Shown in pieces: positions 9,658-17,542 of a DNA stretch of 57,472 bases. The position numbers and the translations under genes were made by a program. The number at the start of each line of letters is the position of its first letter. Within the stretch, counting starts at the first letter, position 1. Source of the stretch: an uncultured Woeseia sp. (GTDB lineage: Bacteria; Pseudomonadota; Gammaproteobacteria; Steroidobacterales; Woeseiaceae); NCBI GenBank assembly GCA_937925605.1, contig CALALV010000188.1:1-57472 (forward strand). The letters run 5' to 3'. The notes beneath the pieces are model-generated. The model did no database searches, was not told the DNA's origin, and saw only the letters and a program-made list of their open reading frames with translations.

Positions 9658-11106
9658 ATGACCGAAATCGCCCGCCCGCTCACGCTCCTCGCCCTGCTCA
9701 TGCTCGCTGCCTGCGGCAGGGTCGCCGACGAGGCCCCGGAGCCGGCTGCCGCCGGCGGCGAGCAGATCGACCTGGTCGTGAACGGCCAGTACGTCGTGAC
9801 GATGGACGCCGAGGACACGATGCTCGTCGACGGCGCCGTCGCGGTCGACGACGGCGTGATCCTCGCCATCGGGCCCGCCGCCGAGATCGCGGCCCGCTAC
9901 AGCGCCGCCGAGGTATTGCCGGGCGAGAACCGCGTCGTGATGCCGGGGCTGATCAACGGCCACTCGCACGCAGCGATGACGCTCTTGCGCGGCGTCGCCG
10001 ACGACCTCGCACTGATGGACTGGCTGCAGAACTACATCTTCCCGGCCGAGGTCGAGTTCGTCGACGCCGAGTTCGTGCGCATCGGCACCGAGCTCGCCTG
10101 CTGGGAGATGATCCGCGGCGGCACGACGATGTTCGTCGACATGTACTACTACCCGGACGTCATCGCGACCGTCGTCGAACAGTGCGGGCTGCGTGCGATG
10201 GTCTCGGCCACGGTCATCGGCCAGCGCAGCCCGGACGCCGAGGGAGCGGCCGACTCGATCGAGAAGGGCATGGCCTTCATCACCCGCTGGAAGGACAGCA
10301 ACCCGCGGGTAACGCCGATCTTCGGTCCGCACGCGAATTACACGCTGGACGCCGACCAGCTCGCCGCGACCCGCGCCGCCGCCAACGAGGCCGGCGTGCC
10401 GATCAGCATCCACCTGTCGGAATCGCCGTTCGAGGTGCAGTACGCCCGAGATACCTACGGCGCGACCAGCATCGAGTTCTTCGACCGGCTCGGCTTCTTC
10501 GAGGGCACGACGGTGATCGGCGCTCACGTCGTCTGGCCGACGCCGGAGGAGATCCCGATCCTCGCCGCGCGCCGCGTCGGCGTCATCCACAACCCGACCT
10601 CGAACATGAAGATCGCCTCCGGCATCGCGCCCGTAACCGAGATGCTGCGTGCCGGGGTACGCGTCGGTCTCGGCACCGACGGCGCGGCCAGCAACAACGA
10701 CCTCGATCTCTGGGAGGAGATGCGCCTCGCCGCGTTCCTGCAGAAGGTGGATCGCATGGACCCGACCGTGCTGTCGGCGCAGACCGTGCTGACGATGGCG
10801 ACGCGCGGCGGCGCCGAGGCGATCGGCATGGCGGGGCAGATCGGCGAGCTCCGGCCCGGCCTGCGTGCGGACCTGCTCCAGGTATCGCTGGCCGACGTGC
10901 ATTTCGTGCCGACCTTCGACGTGCTCTCGCACCTCGTCTACGTCGCGGACGAGCAGGACGTCGCGGCGACGGTCGTCGACGGCCGGGTGCTGATGCTGGA
11001 CGGCGAATTCCGCACGCTGGATACCGACCGCATCGCCGTCGAGGCCCGCGAGCTGGCCGCGCGCATCCAGCAGGCGCTCGCCAGCCGCAACGCGGGCGGC
11101 GGCTGA
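9658..11106 (+). CDS. Lipidated amidohydrolase resembling SAH/5-methylthioadenosine deaminase
   Basis: 482 residues. The core is a metal-dependent amidohydrolase close to the MtaD/SAH-deaminase group: GHSHAAMTLLRGVADDLALM (metal HxH plus the subgroup's LLRG signature), the His in SIHLSES, the substrate His in GAHVVW and the metal Asp in GTDGAASNNDLDLWEEM. Cytosolic homologues deaminate S-adenosylhomocysteine or methylthioadenosine. This copy begins with a lipoprotein signal, LLALLMLAACGR, and so should act on the periplasmic side of a membrane. The ATG at 9658 is fixed by that signal. It is followed at 21 bases by the alpha/beta hydrolase gene, suggesting a four-gene operon ending with the patatin. 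Another aminohydrolase substrate is possible given the location. Confidence 0.85.
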   Translation: MTEIARPLTLLALLMLAACGRVADEAPEPAAAGGEQIDLVVNGQYVVTMDAEDTMLVDGAVAVDDGVILAIGPAAEIAARYSAAEVLPGENRVVMPGLINGHSHAAMTLLRGVADDLALMDWLQNYIFPAEVEFVDAEFVRIGTELACWEMIRGGTTMFVDMYYYPDVIATVVEQCGLRAMVSATVIGQRSPDAEGAADSIEKGMAFITRWKDSNPRVTPIFGPHANYTLDADQLAATRAAANEAGVPISIHLSESPFEVQYARDTYGATSIEFFDRLGFFEGTTVIGAHVVWPTPEEIPILAARRVGVIHNPTSNMKIASGIAPVTEMLRAGVRVGLGTDGAASNNDLDLWEEMRLAAFLQKVDRMDPTVLSAQTVLTMATRGGAEAIGMAGQIGELRPGLRADLLQVSLADVHFVPTFDVLSHLVYVADEQDVAATVVDGRVLMLDGEFRTLDTDRIAVEARELAARIQQALASRNAGGG

Positions 11107-11127
11107 CAGCCCGCCCGAGGAGGCGCA

Positions 11128-11964
11128 ATGAAGCGCACGCTGCCCAGGCTCCTGGCCCTGTTGCTGCTCGGCTATGCCGGATTGTGCGGCTGGCTGTACG
11201 CGGCCCAGGACACGATGCTGTACTTCCCGACGGCGCCGGCGGAGGCTCGCGACGCCGACGCGCTCCTGTTCGAGCACGACGGCGAGAGCCTGCGCGTCTG
11301 GCAGGTAGGCGCCGGCAGCCGCGCCCTGCTCTACTTCGGCGGCAATGCCGAAAACGTCGCCTGGACGGCGTCCGAGTTCTCGGGCCTGCTCGCCGACACG
11401 GCCGTCTACCTGCCCGAGTACCGCGGCTACGGGGCGAGCAGCGGGGAACCCGGGGAAGCGGCCTTCTACCGCGACGCGGCATTCCTCTACGACCGGGTGG
11501 CCGGGCAACACGCCGACATAGCACTCGTCGGCCGCAGCCTGGGCAGCGGCGTCGCCGCCTGGCTGGCGGCCGAGCGGCCGGTGACGCGGCTGGTGCTGGT
11601 CACGCCGTTCGACTCGCTCGAGGCGGTCGCGCAGGGCGCCTACCCGTTCGTGCCCGTGTCGATGCTGCTGCGCGACAAGTACCCGTCGATCGAGCGCGTA
11701 CCCGACATCGCCGCGCGGACGCTGGTGCTGGTCGCCGACGAGGACCGGGTCATCGACTACGGCCGCACGATGGCGCTCGTCAGCCGCTTCCCGCCGGACC
11801 AGGTGCGCGTCATGACCGTTGCGCACACCAACCACAACACGATCTCGCGTTCTCCGGCCTACCGCGAGGCACTGCGCGACTTCCTCGCCGGCGCGCCGGC
11901 GGATACCGTCGTTACCCGCAGCGGCTCTCGCACCTCTGCCGTGCCGCCGCTGCCCCGGAGGTGA
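11128..11964 (+). CDS. Membrane-anchored alpha/beta hydrolase (ABHD13/17-like)
   Basis: 278 residues. An N-terminal transmembrane segment (LLALLLLGYAGLCGWLYAAQ) is followed by DTMLYFPT, typical of the BEM46/ABHD13-17 group. The nucleophile elbow is GRSLGSG (Ser137), the acid is in VLVADEDRVIDY and the His in VAHTNHN. The usual HGN oxyanion segment appears as YFGGNAENV. Related proteins are serine hydrolases or depalmitoylases; the bacterial substrate is unknown. AGGAGG precedes the ATG closely. The tail after about residue 258 is Ser/Thr/Pro-rich and probably disordered. The next gene's ribosome site overlaps its stop codon, so the two are translationally linked. Confidence 0.87.
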   Translation: MKRTLPRLLALLLLGYAGLCGWLYAAQDTMLYFPTAPAEARDADALLFEHDGESLRVWQVGAGSRALLYFGGNAENVAWTASEFSGLLADTAVYLPEYRGYGASSGEPGEAAFYRDAAFLYDRVAGQHADIALVGRSLGSGVAAWLAAERPVTRLVLVTPFDSLEAVAQGAYPFVPVSMLLRDKYPSIERVPDIAARTLVLVADEDRVIDYGRTMALVSRFPPDQVRVMTVAHTNHNTISRSPAYREALRDFLAGAPADTVVTRSGSRTSAVPPLPRR

Positions 11965-11968
11965 CAGC

Positions 11969-12262
11969 ATGAAACCGCAACAGCTTTTCCCGCTCCTGCT
12001 CCTCGCGGGCTGCGCGGCCGGCGGCGGCGAACCGATCGAGTACTCCGACGACTGGTTCCGCTGCGACAGCCGGCTCGACTGCATCGCCGTGTACGACGCC
12101 TATTGCAAGTACACCGCGGTCAACGCCGACTATTCGCTCGTCTACCAGGACTGGGCGCGGCAGCGCCTCGAGGCGCTGGGCGAGCTGCTGCCCTGCGAAC
12201 CGGTCGCCGAGGACCGGCCGCTCGCCGCTTACTGCCGGCGCTCGCGCTGCGAGTACCCGTGA
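11969..12262 (+). CDS. Small cysteine-rich lipoprotein
   Basis: 97 residues beginning MKPQQLFPLLLLAGCAAGGG, a classic lipoprotein signal (LAGC). The mature 80 residues hold seven further Cys: FRCDSRLDCIAVYDAYC, LLPCEP, YCRRSRCEYP. This suggests a compact disulfide-bonded domain. I do not know the family. GGAGG lies at 11957-11961 and overlaps the end of the hydrolase gene; the stop codon overlaps the GTG of the patatin gene (GTGA). Both junctions argue that it is really translated and belongs to the same operon. Confidence 0.75.
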   Translation: MKPQQLFPLLLLAGCAAGGGEPIEYSDDWFRCDSRLDCIAVYDAYCKYTAVNADYSLVYQDWARQRLEALGELLPCEPVAEDRPLAAYCRRSRCEYP

Positions 12263-13137
12263 GCCGCGGCAAGACCGTTTCGCTGGTCCTCGGCAGCGGC
12301 GGCGCGCGCGGCAATGCGCACATCGGCGTCGTCCGCTGGCTCCTCGCGCACGACTATGACATCCGCTCGGTATCCGGCTGCTCGATCGGCGCGCTGGTCG
12401 GGGGCGTGTTCGCCGCCGGCAAGCTGGACGAGTTCGAGGAATGGATGACGGCGCTTACCGAGCGCGAGATCTTCCGGCTGCTGGACCTGTCCTTCAGCAT
12501 CACCGGGCTGGTCAAGGGCGAACGCGTCATCGAGACGCTGAAGGACCTGGTCGGCGACTGCGACATCGAGAACCTGCCGATCGCCTACACGGCCGTCGCC
12601 GCCAGCCTCGACGGCGAGAAGGAAGTCTGGATCCAGGACGGGCCGCTGTTCGAGGCCATCCGCGCGTCGATCTCGTTGCCGCTGCTGCTGACGCCGGTCG
12701 AGCGCCGCGGCCGCACGCTGATCGACGGCGGTATCCTGAACCCGGTACCGATCGCGCCGACCTTCGGCGACGACACGGAGCTGACGATCGCCGTGAGCCT
12801 GGCCGGCCGCCCGGAGTCCGGCCGCGACGAGCCCCCCGTGGCAGCCAACGACGACAGCGACGAACGATCCGGGCTGCGCGAACGCATTGACGCGTTCATC
12901 GACCGGCTCGGCTTCGGCGGCGACGACGACGGGCCGGACCGCGGCCCGCTCGACATCGCCAACCAGGCGATCGACGCAATGCAGGCCGCGATCTCGCGCC
13001 AGAAGCTCGCCGCCTACCCGCCGGACGTGCTGATCGAGATCCCACGAAACGCCTGCGGCCTGATGGACTTCCAGCGCGCGGAAGAGCTCATCGCGCTCGG
13101 CCGCGAACGCGCCGGCCAGGCGATGGAAAAGCGGTAG
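12259..13137 (+). CDS. Patatin-like phospholipase (RssA/NTE type)
   Basis: 292 residues from the GTG at 12259, which overlaps the preceding stop codon as GTGA. The patatin oxyanion loop is GSGGARGNAHIG, the nucleophile Ser42 is in GCSIGALVGG and the catalytic Asp156 is in LIDGGILNPVP, the Ser-Asp dyad of acyl hydrolases. No signal peptide, so the enzyme works on the cytoplasmic face. A low-complexity acidic linker (about residues 195-235) separates the catalytic part from a C-terminal helical segment. Members release fatty acids from phospholipids or act as regulators. It ends the operon and is convergent with the flavoprotein gene at a 14-base gap. Confidence 0.9.
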   Translation: MSRGKTVSLVLGSGGARGNAHIGVVRWLLAHDYDIRSVSGCSIGALVGGVFAAGKLDEFEEWMTALTEREIFRLLDLSFSITGLVKGERVIETLKDLVGDCDIENLPIAYTAVAASLDGEKEVWIQDGPLFEAIRASISLPLLLTPVERRGRTLIDGGILNPVPIAPTFGDDTELTIAVSLAGRPESGRDEPPVAANDDSDERSGLRERIDAFIDRLGFGGDDDGPDRGPLDIANQAIDAMQAAISRQKLAAYPPDVLIEIPRNACGLMDFQRAEELIALGRERAGQAMEKR

Positions 13138-13151
13138 GCCCGGCGCGGCCC

Positions 13152-14498
13152 CTACAGCATGCTCGGCAGGTCGGCCGAGAAGGTCGGGAACGCGTAGCGG
13201 CTTTGTTTCAGGCGCGTTGCCGTGATGCCGTGCTGCATCGCGAACGAGAACAGGTGGATCAGCTCCTCGGCGTTGTGGCCGACGAGCTGCGCGCCGACGA
13301 TCGCGTCGCTTTCGCGGTCCACCAGTACCCTGGACCAGGCGACGGTCTCCGCATAGGTCAGCGCCGAGAACCACTCGGACATGTCGTTCACGTGCCCGTC
13401 GACCTTGCGGCCCTGCTCTTTCGCGGCAGCCTCGTCGAGCCCGACCGAGGCCAGCGCCGGGACCGTGTAGACGACGCTCGGCACGACCGCGTAGTCGAAG
13501 GCCTCGCCCGTGCCGTCGACGATATTGCGGCCGACGAACCTGCCCTCCTCGGTCGCGAGCGGCGACAGCTGCGGCACGCCGGTCAGCGCGTCGCCGGCGA
13601 CCCAGGCGCGCGGCTGGCTGACCGAGCGCAGGTGACCGTCGACCGCGATGCGGCCGCCCTCGTGCCGGATGCCGGCCTTTTCGAGGTCCAGCCCGGCGAC
13701 GTTCGCGACGCGACCGGCGCCGTTGATCACCCGGGAGGCGCTGACGCTGCGACGCTCGCCGTCGAGCTCGTAGCGCACGCGGAGCCGCTCGCCGTCGCGC
13801 TCGATCGCGTTCACCTTGGCCTCCGTGACGATCTCGATGCCGATGCGCCGGCTCTCTGCCGCAAGCGCCTCGACCGCGTCGGCGTCGAGCGCCGGCAGCA
13901 GCCGCGGCATCGCTTCGAGTATCGTCACCCGCGTCCCGGCGCGCGCGTAGACATGGCTGAACTCCATCGCGATGACGCCGCCGCCGACGAACACGACCTC
14001 CGCGGGCTGCTCGCGCTCGGACAGCACGTCGTCGGACGTGATCATGAGCTCGCTGCCCGCGATCGGCAGCGAGCGCGGCGTCGAGCCGGTCGCGATGATG
14101 AAGTGATCCGCCGACAGCACCTCGCCGTCGACGTCGATCTTGTCCTCCGAGACGAAGCGGGCCTTACCCTCGTAGACGTCGCCGCGCTTGCCGGCCAGTT
14201 CCCGCATGTTCCCCGGGATTGACGCGATCATGCCCTGCGTGCGCTCGATCAGGGCCGCCCAGTCGAGCTTCGGCTGGGCGACCTCGATGCAGTGGACGTG
14301 CGCGCGCTCGATCTCATGCAGGGAATGCGCGGCGGCGACGAGGAACTTCTTCGGCGTGCAGCCCCGGTTCGGGCAGGTTCCGCCGAAGTCGCGGTTTTCG
14401 ACCATCGCGACCCGCCGGCCGGCCTCCGCGAGCACCGCGGAGGCACCGAAGCCGGCGTTGCCGGCGCCGAGGATGATGACGTCGTAATGCCTGGCCAT
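13152..14498 (-). CDS. Disulfide-reductase-like FAD/NAD(P) oxidoreductase without the C-terminal HPT motif
   Basis: 448 residues with the order of class I pyridine-nucleotide disulfide reductases: FAD-binding GAGNAGFGA (residues 11-19), redox pair GTCPNRGC (Cys42, Cys47), NAD(P)-binding VVFVGGGVIAMEF with TILEA, FAD contact WVAGDAL, and the C-terminal dimerisation domain (PSVVYTVPALASVG). Dihydrolipoamide dehydrogenase and glutathione reductase carry a catalytic His-Glu in a HPTxxE motif. Here that place reads AFPTFSADL, so the usual proton-relay His is missing. The enzyme may still reduce a low-molecular-weight disulfide or act as a quinone or diaphorase-type reductase. GGAGG eight bases before the ATG. 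It is the last gene of the minus-strand run that starts with the cytochrome oxidase genes. Confidence 0.88.
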   Translation of the reverse strand: MARHYDVIILGAGNAGFGASAVLAEAGRRVAMVENRDFGGTCPNRGCTPKKFLVAAAHSLHEIERAHVHCIEVAQPKLDWAALIERTQGMIASIPGNMRELAGKRGDVYEGKARFVSEDKIDVDGEVLSADHFIIATGSTPRSLPIAGSELMITSDDVLSEREQPAEVVFVGGGVIAMEFSHVYARAGTRVTILEAMPRLLPALDADAVEALAAESRRIGIEIVTEAKVNAIERDGERLRVRYELDGERRSVSASRVINGAGRVANVAGLDLEKAGIRHEGGRIAVDGHLRSVSQPRAWVAGDALTGVPQLSPLATEEGRFVGRNIVDGTGEAFDYAVVPSVVYTVPALASVGLDEAAAKEQGRKVDGHVNDMSEWFSALTYAETVAWSRVLVDRESDAIVGAQLVGHNAEELIHLFSFAMQHGITATRLKQSRYAFPTFSADLPSML

Positions 14499-14544
14499 CG
14501 CTCACACCTCCGGGTCCACGGCGCGGCGCGCCGCCTGGACAGCG

Positions 14545-15756
14545 TCAGAGCGCGAAGAAGATGCCGGCCAGCGCCGCGCTCATCAGGTTGGCCAGTGTAC
14601 CGCCGATGACGGCGCGCAGCCCGAGGCGCGCGATGTCGCGGCGCCGCGACGGCACGATCGAGCCCAGCCCGCCCATCAGGATCGCGATCGAGGCCAGGTT
14701 CGCGAAGCCGCACAGCGCGAAGGTCACGACGACCTGCGTGTGCGCCGACAGCGAGTCCTTGACCAGCACGAAGTTCGCGTAGGCGTAGAACTCGTTGATG
14801 ACGAGCTTCTGGCCGATCAGGCTGCCCGCGGCCAGCGCCTCGCTCCAGGGCACGCCGAGCAGGAAAGCGACCGGCGCGAACAGGTAGGCGAGCAGCCCCT
14901 GCAGCGACAGGTCCTCGACGCCGAACCAGCCGCCGATGCCGCCGAGCAGGCCGTTCAGCAGCGCGATCATCGCGACGAAGGCCAGCAGCATCGCGCCGAC
15001 GTTGAGCGCCAGCGTCAGGCCGGTCGCGGCACCGTTGCCGATCGCCTCGAAGACGTTGACGGCGCGCTCGTCCTCGCCGAGGTTGTCGGGATCGAAACTC
15101 GGCGGCAGGCCGCTGGTCTCCGGGCACATCAGCTTGGCCATCAGCAGCCCGCCGGGCGCCGCCATGAAGCTCGCCGTGATCAGGTACTCGAGGTTGACAC
15201 CCATCGTCGCGTAGCCGGCCATCACCGCGCCTGCGATCGTCGCGCAGCCGCCGGTCATGACCGCGAACAGCTCGGACTCGCTCATGCGCGCGAGGTAGGG
15301 CTTGACGACCAGCGGCGCCTCGGTATGGCCGACGAACACGTTCGACACGGCCGACATCGACTCGGTCTCGCTGGTCTGGAGCGCCTTGTGCAGCAGGCCG
15401 CCGAACAGCGCGACGACGCGCTGCATGATGCCGAGGTAATACAGCAGCGACATCAGCGCGGAGAAGAACACGATGACCGGCAGCACGTTGAACGCGATCG
15501 TGAAGCCGAGGCTGTCGCCCATCTGCCGGCCGAACAGGAACAGGATGCCGTCGTTCGCGTAGTTGATGACGTGCTGCACGCCGCGAACCACGACCTCGAG
15601 GCCGCGGCGGCCGGCCGGAAGGTAGATGATCAGCGCGGCGATCGCGACCTGCAGCAGGAAGGCCAGGCCGACCGTGCGCGCATTGATCGCGCGCCGGTCG
15701 GTGGACAGCAGCACGGCCAGGCCGAGCAGCAGCAGGATGCCGGCGAGAGCGATCAT
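14545..15756 (-). CDS. nupC: Concentrative nucleoside transporter, NupC family
   Basis: 403 residues, about nine or ten membrane segments, typical length for bacterial CNT proteins that import nucleosides with protons or sodium. Family signatures are visible: the N-terminal gate and core (GQMGDSLGFTIAFNVLPVIVFFSAL with an R before it), VFVGHTEAPLVVKPYL, GGCATIAGAVMAGY and, near the end, IGQKLVINEFYAYANF with ALCGFANLASI. These hairpins and helices bind the base and ribose. No obvious ribosome site precedes the ATG. It lies 27 bases downstream of the oxidase subunit IV gene and so is probably read from the oxidase operon. Works with the deaminases and thymidine phosphorylase of this window in nucleoside scavenging (inference). 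Confidence 0.94.
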   Translation of the reverse strand: MIALAGILLLLGLAVLLSTDRRAINARTVGLAFLLQVAIAALIIYLPAGRRGLEVVVRGVQHVINYANDGILFLFGRQMGDSLGFTIAFNVLPVIVFFSALMSLLYYLGIMQRVVALFGGLLHKALQTSETESMSAVSNVFVGHTEAPLVVKPYLARMSESELFAVMTGGCATIAGAVMAGYATMGVNLEYLITASFMAAPGGLLMAKLMCPETSGLPPSFDPDNLGEDERAVNVFEAIGNGAATGLTLALNVGAMLLAFVAMIALLNGLLGGIGGWFGVEDLSLQGLLAYLFAPVAFLLGVPWSEALAAGSLIGQKLVINEFYAYANFVLVKDSLSAHTQVVVTFALCGFANLASIAILMGGLGSIVPSRRRDIARLGLRAVIGGTLANLMSAALAGIFFAL

Positions 15757-15783
15757 GCGCTCAGGCCGCGGGAGGCGGGCGGC

Positions 15784-16128
15784 TCAATGGTGCGGCGTCG
15801 ACGGGACGAAGTCGCTCTCGCCGAAGAACTCGATGCGGGTCAGGAAGGTGTACTCGCCCTCGAGCGCCATCAGGCCGATCAGCACCAGGATCACGACCGG
15901 CGGCACCAGGATCGCGAGCTGCAGCGCGAGCCGCTCCCATTTCATGTGCATGAAGATCGCGATGATAAAGCCGGCCTTCAGGAACATGAAGATGAGGATC
16001 AGGCTCCAGCGCAGGTAACCCTGCAACTGCAGGTAGTCGACCATGTAGGAAAAGAAACTGACGACGAACAGGAGCCCCCAGATCCAGAGGTAGATCGCAA
16101 TCGGATGTTGCTGCCCTTCCTGCGCCAT
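15784..16128 (-). CDS. Cytochrome c oxidase subunit IV (prokaryotic type)
   Basis: 114 residues with three membrane segments: IYLWIWGLLFVVSFFSYMV; LILIFMFLKAGFIIAIFMHM; LAILVPPVVILVLIGLMALEG. The LKAGFIIAIFMHMKWE stretch is characteristic of caa3/bo3-type oxidase subunit IV, a small accessory subunit that stabilises the core. The ATG at 16126-16128 has GGGAGG about seven bases upstream and is preferred over an in-frame ATG 15 codons earlier, which would overlap the ribosome site. The histidine-containing tail (VPSTPHH) is exposed. Part of the oxidase operon, 22 bases from the subunit III gene. Confidence 0.9.
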   Translation of the reverse strand: MAQEGQQHPIAIYLWIWGLLFVVSFFSYMVDYLQLQGYLRWSLILIFMFLKAGFIIAIFMHMKWERLALQLAILVPPVVILVLIGLMALEGEYTFLTRIEFFGESDFVPSTPHH

Positions 16129-16150
16129 GGTGAACGCCTCCCTTGGCCGA

Positions 16151-16843
16151 CTACCAGAGGTAGAAGAATGCAAAGATGAAGACCCAGACGAGGTCGACGA
16201 AGTGCCAGTACAGCCCGGCGATCTCGACGATCTCGTAGTTGCCGCCGCGTTTCTCGTAGAAACCGTTCTTGACCCGGAACGCGACGACCAGCAGGTAGAT
16301 CACGCCCGCGGATACGTGCAGGCCGTGGAACCCCGTGATCATGAAGAAACTGGAGCCGAACTGCGCGGCGCCCATCGGGTTGCCCCAGGGCCGCACGCCC
16401 TCGTCGACGATCAGCTTGGTCCACTCGAAAGCCTGCATGCCGACGAAGGTGGCGCCGAGCGCGGCGGTCGCGACCATCAACCAGAAGGTCTTTTTCCGGT
16501 CCTTGCGGTAACCCATGTTGACCGCCATCGCCATCGTGCCCGAGGACGTGATCAGGACGAAGGTCATGATCGCGATCAGGATCAGCGGGATCGGGTCGCC
16601 GCCGAAGGACAGCGCGAAGACATCGCTCACGACCGGCCAGGGATCGGCCGTGGAGATGCGCACGGTCATGTAGGAGACGAGGAAGCAGGAGAAGATGAAG
16701 GTATCCGAGAGCAGGAAGATCCACATCATCGCCTTGCCCCAGGGGACGTGGAACGCCTGCTTGTCCGAGGCGAAATCCTGGACGACGCCCTTCGTGCCTT
16801 CCGGCAGGACCTCTCCCGATGCGCTCATCGCAGCTTCCGACAT
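16151..16843 (-). CDS. ctaE: Cytochrome c oxidase subunit III
   Basis: 230 residues. Core subunit III features: WGKAMMWIFLLSDTFIFS at the first helix, MQAFEWTKL with the conserved membrane Glu of the QxxEW motif, GFHGLHVSAGVIYL, and the final GLYWHFVDLVWVFIF. Subunit III does not bind redox metals but stabilises subunit I and keeps proton uptake fast. The 30-residue hydrophilic N-terminus is charged and has no signal. A GGGAAGAGA ribosome site precedes the ATG. It lies between a second, divergent subunit III gene and subunit IV. Confidence 0.95.
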   Translation of the reverse strand: MSEAAMSASGEVLPEGTKGVVQDFASDKQAFHVPWGKAMMWIFLLSDTFIFSCFLVSYMTVRISTADPWPVVSDVFALSFGGDPIPLILIAIMTFVLITSSGTMAMAVNMGYRKDRKKTFWLMVATAALGATFVGMQAFEWTKLIVDEGVRPWGNPMGAAQFGSSFFMITGFHGLHVSAGVIYLLVVAFRVKNGFYEKRGGNYEIVEIAGLYWHFVDLVWVFIFAFFYLW

Positions 16844-16859
16844 GGTCTCTTCCCTTTAC

Positions 16860-17525
16860 TCAGGTGGACAACAGCAACCCGAACAACACGATCCAGACGA
16901 GCAGCAGGTAGTGCCAGTACACGGTGCACAGCTCGACGCTGAGCCGGACGCTCGCCGCGCTCGCGCCGCCGAAGACGCGCACCAGCGAGCGCGCCCAAAC
17001 GTACACGCCGCCGAGCAGGTGCAGGCCGTGCAGCCCGGTCAGCAGGTAGAAAAAGGCGTTCGCCGGGTTGCCGTTGACGGTCTCGCCGGCCGCGGTCAGG
17101 CCGTACCAGGCGATCATCTGCCCGGCGAGGAACAGCAGCGCGAGACCGCCGGCGACGAGCAGGCCCGGCTTCAGCCGCTCGGTGCGGCCCGCGATCGCGG
17201 CGTTGCGGGTCCAGTGGTAGGCGACGCTCGACAGCACCAGCAGGCCGCTGTTCAGCCACAGCAGCTGGGGTTCCGTGAGCGGAATCCAGTCCGGCGCCTG
17301 CGTCATGCGGATCGTGTAGGCGCTGACGAACAGCGCGAACAGCGAGGTCGCGACGGCCAGGAAGGTCGTCAGGCCGATCGTCTTCGCGCTGGTATCGAGC
17401 GACGCGCCGCTCGTAGCGTCGTCCGCGGCGTTCGACACCCAGGGCTGCGTGTTGAAGCTCTGCTTCAGCAGCCAGCCGATCACGGTGGCCATGATCGCGG
17501 CGAGGAAAATCAGCGTGATGGTCAT
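16860..17525 (-). CDS. Second, divergent cytochrome c oxidase subunit III-like protein
   Basis: 221 residues, seven membrane segments. It shares the subunit III landmarks LTGLHGLHLLGGVYVW and TVYWHYLLLVWIVLFGLLL with its downstream neighbour. But the QxxEW motif reads GQMIAWYG, replacing the conserved Glu with Ala, and it has an extra N-terminal membrane helix (ITLIFLAAIMATVIGWLL) followed by a polar segment. It lies 17 bases after subunit I and 16 bases before the canonical subunit III, so both are translated from one message. It may be an accessory or assembly subunit, or the pair may form alternative complexes; a non-functional copy is less likely given the intact frame. Confidence 0.85.
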   Translation of the reverse strand: MTITLIFLAAIMATVIGWLLKQSFNTQPWVSNAADDATSGASLDTSAKTIGLTTFLAVATSLFALFVSAYTIRMTQAPDWIPLTEPQLLWLNSGLLVLSSVAYHWTRNAAIAGRTERLKPGLLVAGGLALLFLAGQMIAWYGLTAAGETVNGNPANAFFYLLTGLHGLHLLGGVYVWARSLVRVFGGASAASVRLSVELCTVYWHYLLLVWIVLFGLLLST

Positions 17526-17542
17526 CGGCTAGTCGTCCGCGG

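Noticed and set aside
8548..12084. An 1178-residue open frame on the minus strand
   Set aside because: The aldo/keto reductase starts at 9498 with a good ribosome site. Upstream codons are the antisense of the amidohydrolase and hydrolase genes.
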